7,775 nt of DNA from Bacteroidales bacterium (GCA_004552155.1 SFPF01000111.1:1-7775); one strand, 5' to 3'. Positions 1 to 7,546 are shown, counted from the first letter of the stretch. The notes: generated by a model not told the origin, from the letters alone. Numbers and translations: made by a program.

Positions 1-281
1 CCATCAAAGCCCCCGCCGATTGCCCGCCGCCCCCGCCGCCCGCCGTGAAGAAGCAACGGCAAGGCAAGCGCTTGCTGCTCTCGTGGCAGCCCGTGCCGCA
101 CGCCGCCCCCGTGCGCTATAACATCTACCGCATCGACAGCCTGCGCGGCAACCGCCTCTTGGCACACCATATCGACAGCACCTCTTTCGCCGTACATCCC
201 GCCCTCCCAGCGCTGCTCCACAGCCGCTACGCCGTGACGGCCATCGACGCTTACGGGCAGGAGAGCATGCCGGCGGAATAA
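1..281 (+). CDS. C-terminal fragment of a protein with a fibronectin III-like domain (5' end outside window)
   Basis: The reading frame is open from position 3 and stops at TAA 279-281, so about 92 residues of the C terminus are seen. They begin with a proline-rich linker (six prolines in a row after ADC), then a domain with the beta-strand pattern of a fibronectin III-like module: LLLSWQPV, RYNIYRI, a central STSFAV strand and a final RYAVTAIDAYGQES. The pattern 'W.P....YNIYR ... Y.VTA.D..G.ES' is typical of the C-terminal Fn3-like domains of Bacteroidetes secreted glycosidases, including family-10-like glycosylhydrolases. The catalytic domain lies upstream and cannot be seen, so the enzyme identity is a guess. 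The GTG at 45 is internal to the same frame and is not the likely start. The next gene follows after 31 bases on the same strand. Confidence 0.6.
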   Translation, partial: IKAPADCPPPPPPAVKKQRQGKRLLLSWQPVPHAAPVRYNIYRIDSLRGNRLLAHHIDSTSFAVHPALPALLHSRYAVTAIDAYGQESMPAE

Positions 282-312
282 TGCAGAAACAACAATACAC
301 AATATTATATAT

Positions 313-2910
313 ATGGACTTCAAGAAAATTTTTCAAAAGGCTTGGCCCGACGCGCTCGCGGTCTTGTTTTTTGTGCTGGTAAGCACCGTTTATTTCCTCA
401 AACCGATGAGCGAGGGGCTCGTGCTGGGCGGCCACGACTCATTGGCATCGATCGGCCTCGGGCAAGAGCAGCGAGAATACCGCGCCGCGCACGACGGCGA
501 AACCTCGCGCTGGAGCAACGCCGTGTTCAGCGGAATGCCCACCTTCCAAACCTCGCCGTCGTACAGTTCGTCCGACTTCCTCGAAAAAGTACAGAACATC
601 TACGGCCTCGGGCTGCACTATTGGTTTCCCGCCATTAGCTTCGTGTTCCTCTACTTCCTCGGCTTCTACATCATGCTGCGCTCCATGAGCACGGAAGAGC
701 GGCGCATCAGCCCGCTCACGGCCGCGCTCGGTGCGCTGATGTGGGGATTTTCCTCCTATTTCCTCATCATCATCTCTGCCGGCCACTTGTGGAAAGCCCT
801 CACGCTCGCTTTCATTCCGCCCACCATCGGCGGCGTGGTGCTCTGCATGAGGGGGAAATATTGGAGCGGCGCGGCCGTCACGGCACTCTTCACCGCTTTC
901 CAAGTGTTGAGCAACCACGTGCAGATGACCTATTATTTCCTCTTCGTCATCGGTTTCCTCGTGCTTTGCTACGGCATCTATGCCCTTGTGAACCGCACGC
1001 TGCCTGCCTTCTTGAAGGGCGCGGCCGTGGCACTCGTGGCAGGACTGCTCGGCGTGGCGGCCAATCTGCCTAACCTCTACCACACCTACACTTACGCCAA
1101 GGAATCCATGCGCGGCAAGAGCGAACTCACCATCACGCCGCGCGGCGTGCAGAAAGAAAAGGCGACCGACGGCCTCGACCGCAGCTACATCACCGCTTGG
1201 AGCTACGGCATCGACGAAACCCTCACGCTCCTCGTGCCCGGCTATAAGGGCGGCGGCTCTACGAGCATCATCGACGTGCCCGGCGTGGAGACGATGCCCG
1301 GCTATCAGGAACTCTACGAAAGCGCAGGGCAGACGCAGCAGATTTTCCAGCAGGAGCAAATCCAGGCCTACCCGCCGGGCATCATGCTCTACTGGGGCGA
1401 CCAGCCGATGACCGTGGGGCCGGTGTATGCCGGCGCCATCGTGTGCTTCCTCTTTATCCTCGGGCTGTTCTACGTGCGCGGCCCGATAAAATGGGCGCTG
1501 CTCCTCTCCACAATGCTCGCCCTGCTCTTCGCCTGGGGGCACAACAGCCCGCTCGTCACCGACTTTTTCATCGACCACCTGCCCATGTACAGCAAGTTCC
1601 GCACGGTTTCTTCCGCCTTGGTAGTAGTGGAATTTGCCATGCCTGCACTCGCCATACTCTGCCTCTTGGAGATATTCCGCAATCCCTCCCTCGCCGACTT
1701 CACGACGTGGAAGAACGCGCCCATCGAAAAGAAAATCGGCTTGCCCGCCGCCCTCATCAGCACCCTCGGGCTGTGCCTCGTGCTGTGGATATGGCCCTCT
1801 GTGGCAGGCTCGTGCCTTTCGGAAAACGATGCCGAGATGTTCGCGCAGATGAGCGCGGGCGGCTTCCCCGCCGACTTCGTACAAGGCTACTCAGATGCCG
1901 TGACGCGCCTGCACCACGCGCTGCTCTCCGCTTCGGCGTTGCGCTCCGCCCTGTTTATCATTGCTGCCGTCGTTGCGCTGTGGCTTTTCTCCCGAAAAGT
2001 ACTTAAAGGCTGGACGGCTGTGGGCATACTGATGGTGCTCTGCCTGGCAGACCTCTGGACGGAGGACAAGAAATACCTCAACGAGCAAAGTTTCGCCGAC
2101 CCCGTGCAGCAGCTTGACGGCTACGCCAAAACGCCCGCCGATGAGGAAATCTTGAAAGACAAGGGACACTACCGCGTGGCAAACCTCGGCGCAGGCAATC
2201 CGTTCAACGAAACGAGCAACGCCACGTCCTTTTACCACAAGAGCATCGGCGGCTACCACGCTGCCAAGCTCCATCGCTACCAAGACCTCATCGACTTCCA
2301 CCTCAACCGCGAACTGGCAACCTTTGCCGGTGAGGCGCAAGGCGACATGCAGCAGGTGAACGGCGACTCCATCGCCCCGATGCTGAACATGCTCAACACA
2401 AAATATTTCATCTTCGGCTCTGGCAATTCCGCCATTCCCATACTCAACCCCTACGCCAATGGCAACGGGTGGTTTGTAGAAAAACTCTCGTTTGTGAAGA
2501 ATGCCGATGCGGAAATCCAGGCCTTAGGCAAATTGGACACGAAGCGCGCCGCCGTGGCCGACGAACGCTTCAAGCCGGAACTCGACGGCACTGCGCTCGG
2601 CTCGGGCACCGTGCGCCTTACCGCCTACGCGCCCAACCAACTCACATACGAGGTGGAGAGCGAAAAGGGCGGCGTGGCCGTATTCTCCGAAATATATTAT
2701 CCCGGCTGGACGGTGGCAATCGACGGCAAGGAAGCAGAGTTCGGCAGAGTCAACTACGTGCTACGCGCCCTCAAAGTGCCTGCCGGCAAACACGTGGTTA
2801 CGGCAGAGTTCCGCCCCCGCAGCATCACCGTTACCACAGGCATAGCCTACGGCGCGATTATCCTGATTTTCCTTCTGCTCGGATTTGTGGTTTATAAGAA
2901 AACAACCTGA
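313..2910 (+). CDS. YfhO family polytopic membrane protein
   Basis: This 865-residue protein resembles the YfhO family, large GT-C-like membrane proteins; Bacillus YfhO is linked to glycosylation of lipoteichoic acid. A Gram-negative Bacteroidales cell has no such polymer, so the substrate here is unknown. Residues 13-30 form the first membrane segment, followed by a loop with GGHDS (39-43), where an acidic residue of a GT-C enzyme would be expected, and the motif WSNAVFSGMPTFQ (67-79). More hydrophobic segments lie near 105-123, 136-155, 162-178, 185-225, 235-250, 370-387, 392-408, 432-453, 475-495, 545-560 and 566-581. A soluble C-terminal part has GGYHAAKLHRYQDLID (646-661), MLNTKYFI (693-700) and the YfhO-like ending YYPGWTVAIDGKEAEF (795-810), then a last segment at 842-861. 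The ATG has an AT-rich leader (about 283-312) and no Shine-Dalgarno, usual for Bacteroidetes. The hydrolase gene begins six bases after the stop. Confidence 0.88.
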   Translation: MDFKKIFQKAWPDALAVLFFVLVSTVYFLKPMSEGLVLGGHDSLASIGLGQEQREYRAAHDGETSRWSNAVFSGMPTFQTSPSYSSSDFLEKVQNIYGLGLHYWFPAISFVFLYFLGFYIMLRSMSTEERRISPLTAALGALMWGFSSYFLIIISAGHLWKALTLAFIPPTIGGVVLCMRGKYWSGAAVTALFTAFQVLSNHVQMTYYFLFVIGFLVLCYGIYALVNRTLPAFLKGAAVALVAGLLGVAANLPNLYHTYTYAKESMRGKSELTITPRGVQKEKATDGLDRSYITAWSYGIDETLTLLVPGYKGGGSTSIIDVPGVETMPGYQELYESAGQTQQIFQQEQIQAYPPGIMLYWGDQPMTVGPVYAGAIVCFLFILGLFYVRGPIKWALLLSTMLALLFAWGHNSPLVTDFFIDHLPMYSKFRTVSSALVVVEFAMPALAILCLLEIFRNPSLADFTTWKNAPIEKKIGLPAALISTLGLCLVLWIWPSVAGSCLSENDAEMFAQMSAGGFPADFVQGYSDAVTRLHHALLSASALRSALFIIAAVVALWLFSRKVLKGWTAVGILMVLCLADLWTEDKKYLNEQSFADPVQQLDGYAKTPADEEILKDKGHYRVANLGAGNPFNETSNATSFYHKSIGGYHAAKLHRYQDLIDFHLNRELATFAGEAQGDMQQVNGDSIAPMLNMLNTKYFIFGSGNSAIPILNPYANGNGWFVEKLSFVKNADAEIQALGKLDTKRAAVADERFKPELDGTALGSGTVRLTAYAPNQLTYEVESEKGGVAVFSEIYYPGWTVAIDGKEAEFGRVNYVLRALKVPAGKHVVTAEFRPRSITVTTGIAYGAIILIFLLLGFVVYKKTT

Positions 2911-2916
2911 ACAATC

Positions 2917-4221
2917 ATGAAACGCTCTTTATATCTATTGCTCCTGCTGCTCATAGCGCAGGCCGGAAACCTCTTCGCCCAATCGACTGATAGGACAGCG
3001 GCGGCGGAAAACGTGCTGCGGCAACTCAAAAACGGCTGCGGCGACAGCCTCTATGCAGCCTCAACGCCGCAGGTGCAGGGGCAGCTGAAAGCAGAAAGCT
3101 ACAACGCCATTTGGCAACAGTTGGAAATGCAGGCAGGCGCATTGCAGGGCAGCGCGGCATGGCAGCAGAAGGATCAGCCGCCCTATGCCATTTGCCAAAA
3201 ACGCCTGGAATTTGAGCGCGCCGCGCTGATTATGACCGTCACCTTCGATGCCGAAGGGCGCATCGCCGGCCTCTTCTTCGCACCCGCCCCGCCTGCCGCC
3301 GCGCCGCCCGCAGGCAGCGAGACATCTGACAACATAAACAACTCGAAAAATGCATCGCCGGCAAGGGAACACGCATCGTTCCCTGCCGGCGATGCGCGTG
3401 AGGCGACCGTGAAAAACGGCAAGGTGCAACTGCCCGGCACACTGGTTCTGCCACACGGTGCAACGGCTAAGCGCCCCGTGCCCGCAGTGGTGTTCGTACA
3501 CGGCAGCGGCCCGAACGACCGCGACGAAACCATCGGCCCCAACCGCCTTTTTCGCGATCTTGCCGACAGCCTCGCCGCCGCAGGCATCGCCTCGCTCCGC
3601 TACGACAAGCGCACCTACGTTTACCGCGCAGAGACCGCCTCAATTTCGGGCGGCAAGTTAGACTACGACGTTGAAACGGTGGACGATGCCGTTTGCGCAA
3701 TAGATTTACTGCGCCATACTGCCGGCATTGACCCGCAGCGCATCTACGTGGTGGGGCACAGCCAGGGCGCCATGCTCGCCCCGCGCATAGCGGCCCGCAG
3801 CGGAAAGGCGGCAGGCTGCGTGATGCTGGCTGCACCGGCGCGGACGCTCGACGTGTTGCTGCGCGAGCAGTTGCGCCACTTGGCATCGCAAGGCGGCATG
3901 ACAGCGGCACAAGCCGACAGCACGGCAGAAAGCATGTGGCACAAACTGCCCGCCGACTACCGCGCCATGGCCTCTGCCTACAATCCCGCAGCCCCGATGC
4001 TCTTCCTGCAAGGCGGCAACGACTATCAGGTCACCGCCGCCGACTTTTCCCTCTATCAGGAAGCCCTGCGCGGCAATCCCCGCGCCCATTTCGTATTCTT
4101 GCCCGAAGCCGACCACCTCATGCGCCCGCTCGAAAAGCAGGCCGTGCCTGCCGACTACCAACGCTTCGTGCCGATTAGCGGAAAAGCGGTAGTGGCAATC
4201 CGAGACTTCATTCATCAATAG
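2917..4221 (+). CDS. Secreted alpha/beta hydrolase with an N-terminal DUF3887-like domain
   Basis: The 434-residue product starts with a signal peptide (basic MKR, a leucine run at residues 5-12, probable cleavage near LFAQS at 19-23), so it should act in the periplasm or outside the cell. Residues 25-122 form a small domain resembling the DUF3887 domains often placed before such hydrolases; it holds two cysteines (41, 93). A low-complexity Ala/Pro/Ser/Asn linker (about 123-160) follows. The hydrolase domain has the oxyanion region VFVHGSGPNDRDET (192-205), RYDKRT (228-233), the nucleophile elbow GHSQG (280-284, Ser282), an Asp candidate in GGND (366-369) and a His candidate in ADH (398-400), so the catalytic triad appears complete. 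It is probably an esterase or related acyl hydrolase; the substrate cannot be told. The gene starts six bases after the YfhO stop and is probably co-transcribed. The linker-coding DNA contains a strong inverted repeat at 3352-3395. Confidence 0.85.
   Translation: MKRSLYLLLLLLIAQAGNLFAQSTDRTAAAENVLRQLKNGCGDSLYAASTPQVQGQLKAESYNAIWQQLEMQAGALQGSAAWQQKDQPPYAICQKRLEFERAALIMTVTFDAEGRIAGLFFAPAPPAAAPPAGSETSDNINNSKNASPAREHASFPAGDAREATVKNGKVQLPGTLVLPHGATAKRPVPAVVFVHGSGPNDRDETIGPNRLFRDLADSLAAAGIASLRYDKRTYVYRAETASISGGKLDYDVETVDDAVCAIDLLRHTAGIDPQRIYVVGHSQGAMLAPRIAARSGKAAGCVMLAAPARTLDVLLREQLRHLASQGGMTAAQADSTAESMWHKLPADYRAMASAYNPAAPMLFLQGGNDYQVTAADFSLYQEALRGNPRAHFVFLPEADHLMRPLEKQAVPADYQRFVPISGKAVVAIRDFIHQ
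3352..3395. repeat. Near-perfect 18-bp inverted repeat inside the hydrolase gene
   Basis: The left arm GCATCGCCGGCAAGGGAAC (3352-3370) pairs with the right arm GTTCCCTGCCGGCGATGC (3378-3395) over 18 base pairs with a single bulged A, around a 7-base loop (ACGCATC). It codes residues 146-160, the low-complexity linker between the two domains of the hydrolase, so it stays open in frame. The GCATCG motif of the arm also occurs in the loop. This looks like a palindromic element tolerated in a linker, or an mRNA structure. Its origin is inferred; the pairing itself is read directly. Confidence 0.75.
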
Positions 4222-4273
4222 GAGCCTGCCAAGCGGAAACTATAAAAACAAGGGATAAACGCAAAATTATGTT

Positions 4274-4281
4274 TAACTTTG
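4274..4281 (+). promoter_or_regulatory. Candidate Bacteroidetes -7 promoter element before the SulP gene
   Basis: TAACTTTG matches the Bacteroidetes primary sigma factor -7 consensus TAnnTTTG exactly and lies about 55 bases before the SulP start codon, in the AT-rich 114-base gap after the hydrolase gene. No clear TTTG -33 box is seen about 19 bases further upstream, so the promoter is incomplete by consensus. A short dyad, CTTTCTT-AG-AAGAAAG (4284-4299), sits just downstream, at or near the expected transcript start; it could be an operator or a weak 5' hairpin, but this is speculative. I saw no clear terminator for the upstream genes in this gap. Confidence 0.5.
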
Positions 4282-4335
4282 CACTTTCTTAGAAGAAAGA
4301 AGCCAATATATAAGGATAAGTAGAACAAAGCAGTT

Positions 4336-6033
4336 ATGAAGAACTCTGTATTTGCGCCGCGCCTTTTCAAAGACCTGCGGCATTACAACAAAGAGAAATT
4401 CATGGCCGACCTCATGTCGGGCCTGATTGTCGGCATTGTGGCGCTGCCCCTTGCCATTGCCTTCGGTATCGCCTCGGGCGTATCGCCCTCGCAGGGCATT
4501 CTCACCGCCATCATCGGCGGTTTCCTCGTATCCGCCCTCGGCGGCAGCCGCGTGCAAATTGGCGGCCCTACGGGCGCATTCATAGTTATTATTTACGGCA
4601 TCGTAAGCAATCCGCAGCTCGGTCTGTCGGGCTTGATGATAGCCACGATGCTCGCCGGCGTGTTCCTTATCCTACTGGGACTCTTCCGCCTCGGCACCAT
4701 CATTAAGTTTATCCCCTACCCCATCGTGGTGGGCTTCACGAGCGGTATCGCCCTCACCATCTTCACCACGCAGGTAAAAGACCTCCTCGGACTGGCGATA
4801 CCGGGCAAGATGCCCGGCGACTTCCTCGCGAAATGGGCACTCTATTTCGAGCATATCGGCACGATCGACTGGCTCACTGCCGGCATCGGCGTGCTGAGCA
4901 TACTCATCATCGCCCTCACGCCAAAGGTATCGAAAAAGATACCCGGCTCGCTTCTGGCGATTATCTTGATGACGGTGGGCGTGTATTTCATCAATGCCTA
5001 TGCCGACGGCATGCACATCACGACCATCGGCGACAGTTTCGGCGAAATCAAGGCCGTTATCCCGCCCCTCACGGTGCCCGACATTTCGTGGGAGGGCGTT
5101 AAGTCGCTGCTGCCCACGGCGATGGTGATTGCCGTGCTGGGCGCCATCGAGTCGCTGCTCTCCGCCACGGTGGCCGACGGTGTGTGCGGCGACCACCACA
5201 ACAGCAATCAGGAACTTATCGGCCAGGGCGTTGCCAACATCTGCACGCCGCTCTTCGGCGGCATTCCCTGTACGGGTGCCATTGCCCGCACGATGACGAA
5301 CATCAACAACGGCGGCCGCACGCCAGTGGCCGGCATTATCCACGCCGTGGTACTGCTGCTCATCTTCTTGCTGCTGATGCCGCTCGCCGCCTATATTCCC
5401 ATGGCGTGCCTCGCCGGCGTGCTGGTGGTCGTGTCGTACAACATGAGCGGCTGGCGCACATTCCTCCAACTGATGAAAAACCCGAAGAGCGACATCACGG
5501 TGCTGATTATCACCTTCCTGCTCACCGTTATCTTCGACCTCACGATTGCCATCGAGGTGGGTCTGCTCATCGCCTGCCTGCTCTTCATGCGACGCATGGC
5601 GGAGACAACGCAGATTAAGGTGATTGCCGACGAAATCGACCCGAACGAAGAGACCGATGCGGAGGTGCACGAGGAACACCTCATTATCCCCAACGGTGTG
5701 GAGGTATACGAAATCAACGGCCCGTACTTCTTCGGCATCGCCAATAAGTTCGAGGACCTGATGACGAGTTTCAACCGCCACCCCAAGGTGCGCATCATCC
5801 GTATGCGCCGCGTGCCGTTTATCGACTCCACGGGTATCCACAACTTGCAGAACCTCTGCGAGATGAGCCACCGGGAAGGCACGCACATCGTGCTCTCGGG
5901 CGTGCAGCCTAAGGTGCACGAGGTGCTGGAACACGCGGGCTTCTACCACCTGCTCGGCAAGGACCATATCTGTCCCAATATCAACGTGGCACTGGAACGC
6001 GCCTCTGCCATTCTGAAACGCAAATTGGCATAA
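4336..6033 (+). CDS. SulP family inorganic anion transporter with STAS domain
   Basis: This 565-residue protein is a full-length SulP (SLC26-like) inner-membrane anion carrier, likely for sulfate or bicarbonate; the substrate is not decided by the sequence. The transmembrane part spans about residues 25-420 and shows the family signatures GGPTGAF (76-82), PYPIVVGFTSGIA (127-139), IESLLSA (271-277), NQELIGQGVANI (291-302) and PLFGGIPCTGAIARTMTNINNGGRTP split over 305-330. A charged linker (about 430-450) leads to a cytoplasmic STAS domain (about 452-563) with FIDSTG (495-500), the counterpart of the phosphorylated-serine loop of anti-sigma factor antagonists. The ATG at 4336 is preceded by AAAGCAGTT without a Shine-Dalgarno, in keeping with Bacteroidetes, and puts a short cytoplasmic N terminus before the first helix. 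An ATG of another gene follows the TAA directly. Confidence 0.93.
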   Translation: MKNSVFAPRLFKDLRHYNKEKFMADLMSGLIVGIVALPLAIAFGIASGVSPSQGILTAIIGGFLVSALGGSRVQIGGPTGAFIVIIYGIVSNPQLGLSGLMIATMLAGVFLILLGLFRLGTIIKFIPYPIVVGFTSGIALTIFTTQVKDLLGLAIPGKMPGDFLAKWALYFEHIGTIDWLTAGIGVLSILIIALTPKVSKKIPGSLLAIILMTVGVYFINAYADGMHITTIGDSFGEIKAVIPPLTVPDISWEGVKSLLPTAMVIAVLGAIESLLSATVADGVCGDHHNSNQELIGQGVANICTPLFGGIPCTGAIARTMTNINNGGRTPVAGIIHAVVLLLIFLLLMPLAAYIPMACLAGVLVVVSYNMSGWRTFLQLMKNPKSDITVLIITFLLTVIFDLTIAIEVGLLIACLLFMRRMAETTQIKVIADEIDPNEETDAEVHEEHLIIPNGVEVYEINGPYFFGIANKFEDLMTSFNRHPKVRIIRMRRVPFIDSTGIHNLQNLCEMSHREGTHIVLSGVQPKVHEVLEHAGFYHLLGKDHICPNINVALERASAILKRKLA

Positions 6034-6105
6034 ATGCTTTCGGTCTCTCCCGACTCTCCCGCCCTGCTCATCGACGGCCTCGCCGTGGGCTACGGCACGG
6101 GGCGG
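6034..6105 (+). pseudogene. 5' end of a probable ABC transporter ATP-binding protein, cut at the junction
   Basis: The ATG at 6034 follows the SulP stop codon with no gap. About 24 residues can be read before the sequence changes character: MLSVSPDSPALLIDGLAVGY then GTGR. A hydrophobic strand followed by an aromatic in 'L.VGYG' is what the N terminus of ABC ATPases of the iron/siderophore or cobalamin uptake type looks like, with the Tyr as the A-loop residue that stacks on adenine. No Walker A motif is present because the frame passes into the M20 hydrolase sequence out of frame and ends at TGA 6154-6156. The gene is probably intact in its own genome and lost here through the junction. The fragment is short, so the family call is tentative. 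Confidence 0.45.
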
Positions 6106-6108
6106 AGT
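6094..6108. other. Junction between Bacteroidales-like and Clostridia-like sequence
   Basis: Left of this point the frame starting at 6034 reads as an ABC ATPase N terminus. Right of it the frame ending at 6263 reads as an M20 hydrolase C terminus. Both make sense only up to the short stretch GGCACGGGGCGGAGT. Codon preference, translation signals and gene families change here. The G-rich stretch could provide a few bases of overlap between the two sources. No target-site duplication, attachment site, insertion sequence or integrase is visible. The exact base cannot be fixed without the parent sequences. Confidence 0.75.
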
Positions 6109-6263
6109 CTCAGGCCCATGCCCCCAATGAGATCACCTGGAAGCAGGATCTTGTGACCTGCGCCGCCCTGTACGCCGCCGTGCCCGGTCTGTACAAGGAT
6201 GAGAACAAGACTGCCGATGTTTCCCAGTTCCGGGCCGGCAAGACCAACAACGACATTCAGTAA
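6099..6263 (+). pseudogene. 3' end of an M20 family hydrolase, probably YgeY-like (5' end missing at the junction)
   Basis: The frame ending at TAA 6261-6263 gives about 54 residues beginning GAESQAHAPNEITWKQDL and continuing VTCAALYAAVPGLYKDENKT to the end DIQ. The 'G.E.QAHAPNE' pattern is the C-terminal metal-binding region of M20 peptidases and deacylases (ArgE/DapE-like), with the His as a metal ligand. The following helix and the position directly before ygeW suggest the YgeY hydrolase of the selenium/purine-linked cluster. The catalytic core and dimerisation domain are absent, and there is no start codon, so this is a fragment. It probably belongs to a complete gene in its native genome. 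M20 membership is well supported; the YgeY assignment rests mainly on context. Confidence 0.65.
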
Positions 6264-6320
6264 TTCGCACAGAAACCGTTTCAGACCTTTTCTCACAAAT
6301 TACAAAATATAGATTTATAA

Positions 6321-6325
6321 AGGAG
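6321..6325 (+). promoter_or_regulatory. Shine-Dalgarno site of ygeW
   Basis: AGGAG lies nine bases before the ATG at 6335, in an AT-rich leader of 71 bases after the M20 stop. This decides the start, and it contrasts with the genes left of the junction, none of which has such a site. I saw no convincing -35/-10 pair in the leader, although its AT richness (for instance TATAGA at 6308-6313) leaves a promoter possible. Confidence 0.8.
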
Positions 6326-6334
6326 CCAATTATC

Positions 6335-7531
6335 ATGGACGCTACTCTGCAGAAATATATCGACAAGCTGAACGCCCTGAACTTCAAAGAGATGTACGAG
6401 GGTGACTTCTTCCTGACCTGGGACAAGTCCGATGACGAGCTGGAAGCCGTCTTTACCGTGGCGGATGCCCTGCGCTATATGCGCGAGAACAACATCTCCA
6501 CCAAGATCTTCGAGTCCGGTCTGGGCATTTCCCTGTTCCGGGACAACTCTACCCGCACCCGTTTCTCCTTTGCCTCCGCCTGCAACCTGCTGGGTCTGGA
6601 GGTCCAGGATCTGGACGAGGGCAAGAGCCAGATTGCTCACGGCGAGACTGTCCGTGAGACTGCCAACATGATCTCTTTCATGGCTGACGTCATCGGCATC
6701 CGTGATGATATGTACATCGGCAAGGGCCACACCTATCAGAAGGAAGTGGCCGAGGCCGTGACCCAGGGCCACAAGGACGGCGTTCTGGAGCAGAAGCCCA
6801 CCCTGGTCAACCTGCAGTGCGATATTGACCACCCCACCCAGTGCATGGCCGACATGCTGCACATCATTCACCACTTTGGCGGCGTGGAGAACCTGAAGGG
6901 CAAGAAGATCGCTATGACCTGGGCTTACAGCCCCTCCTACGGCAAGCCCCTCTCCGTGCCTCAGGGCGTCATCGGCCTGATGAGCCGTTTCGGCATGGAC
7001 GTGGTGCTGGCTCACCCCGAGGGATACGAGGTCATGCCCGAGGTGGAGGAGGTCGCCAAGGCCAACGCCGCCAAGACCGGCGGTTCCTTCACCAAGACCA
7101 ACTCCATGGCCGAGGCCTTCAAGGACGCTGATATCGTCTATCCCAAGAGCTGGGCTCCCTTCGCCGCCATGGAGAAGCGCACTAATCTGTACGCTGAGGG
7201 CGACGCCGACGGCATCAAGGCTCTGGAAAAGGAACTGCTGGCCCAGAACGCCGATCACAAGGATTGGTGCTGCACCGAGGAACTGATGAAGACCACCAAG
7301 GACGGTAAGGCCCTGTATCTCCACTGCCTCCCTGCCGACATCAACGATGTTTCCTGCAAGGATGGCGAGGTAGAGGCCTCCGTGTTTGACCGCTACCGCA
7401 CCCCCCTGTATAAGGAAGCTTCCTACAAGCCCTATATCATCGCCGCCATGATCTTCCTGGCCCAGGTGAAGGATCCCGTCCGCGCCCTGATGGCCATGGA
7501 CGAGGGCAAGGAGCAGCGTAAATCCTTCTGA
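6335..7531 (+). CDS. ygeW: Knotted carbamoyltransferase YgeW
   Basis: The 398-residue product matches my recollection of E. coli YgeW (about 396 residues) almost from end to end, including NISTKIFESGLGISLFRDN, the carbamoyl phosphate site STRTR (72-76), LDEGKSQIAHGETVRETANM split over 93-112, CDIDHPTQ (162-169), MTWAYSPSYGKPLSVPQG (194-211), the late SCKDGEVE (340-347) and HCLPAD (330-335). YgeW belongs to the aspartate/ornithine transcarbamylase superfamily, in the subgroup with a knotted chain; it is cytoplasmic. The amino substrate is not settled, and in gut anaerobes the gene is found with purine and uric acid degradation genes. Here it follows a YgeY-like M20 fragment and precedes a carbamate kinase, so it likely runs toward carbamoyl phosphate for ATP formation. 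The start is fixed by the AGGAG site nine bases upstream. The gene appears intact. Confidence 0.95.
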   Translation: MDATLQKYIDKLNALNFKEMYEGDFFLTWDKSDDELEAVFTVADALRYMRENNISTKIFESGLGISLFRDNSTRTRFSFASACNLLGLEVQDLDEGKSQIAHGETVRETANMISFMADVIGIRDDMYIGKGHTYQKEVAEAVTQGHKDGVLEQKPTLVNLQCDIDHPTQCMADMLHIIHHFGGVENLKGKKIAMTWAYSPSYGKPLSVPQGVIGLMSRFGMDVVLAHPEGYEVMPEVEEVAKANAAKTGGSFTKTNSMAEAFKDADIVYPKSWAPFAAMEKRTNLYAEGDADGIKALEKELLAQNADHKDWCCTEELMKTTKDGKALYLHCLPADINDVSCKDGEVEASVFDRYRTPLYKEASYKPYIIAAMIFLAQVKDPVRALMAMDEGKEQRKSF

Positions 7532-7546
7532 ATCCGGTAAAACTAC

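Noticed and set aside
439..1884. A 481-codon open frame on the minus strand opposite the YfhO gene
   Set aside because: The product is rich in His, Glu, Gly and Arg without domain structure, as expected from the antisense of GC-rich coding DNA. The plus-strand gene is clearly real.
4672..5967. A 431-codon open frame on the minus strand opposite the SulP gene
   Set aside because: It is a low-complexity His/Asp/Glu/Arg antisense product with no start signal, lying wholly within a well-supported transporter gene.
6034..6156. Reading the 40-codon frame from 6034 to the TGA at 6154 as a complete small protein
   Set aside because: Only the first ~24 codons look like a protein family. The rest is the M20 gene read out of frame, so the small protein is a product of the junction.
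6264..6334. A promoter with -35 and -10 boxes, or a riboswitch, before ygeW
   Set aside because: The 71-base leader is AT-rich but I found no well-spaced pair of boxes and no long pairing. It is also too short for a known riboswitch class.
6293..7324. A 343-codon open frame on the minus strand opposite ygeW
   Set aside because: It is an antisense product of Leu/Gly/Val/His repeats with no recognisable family, and ygeW on the plus strand is near certain.
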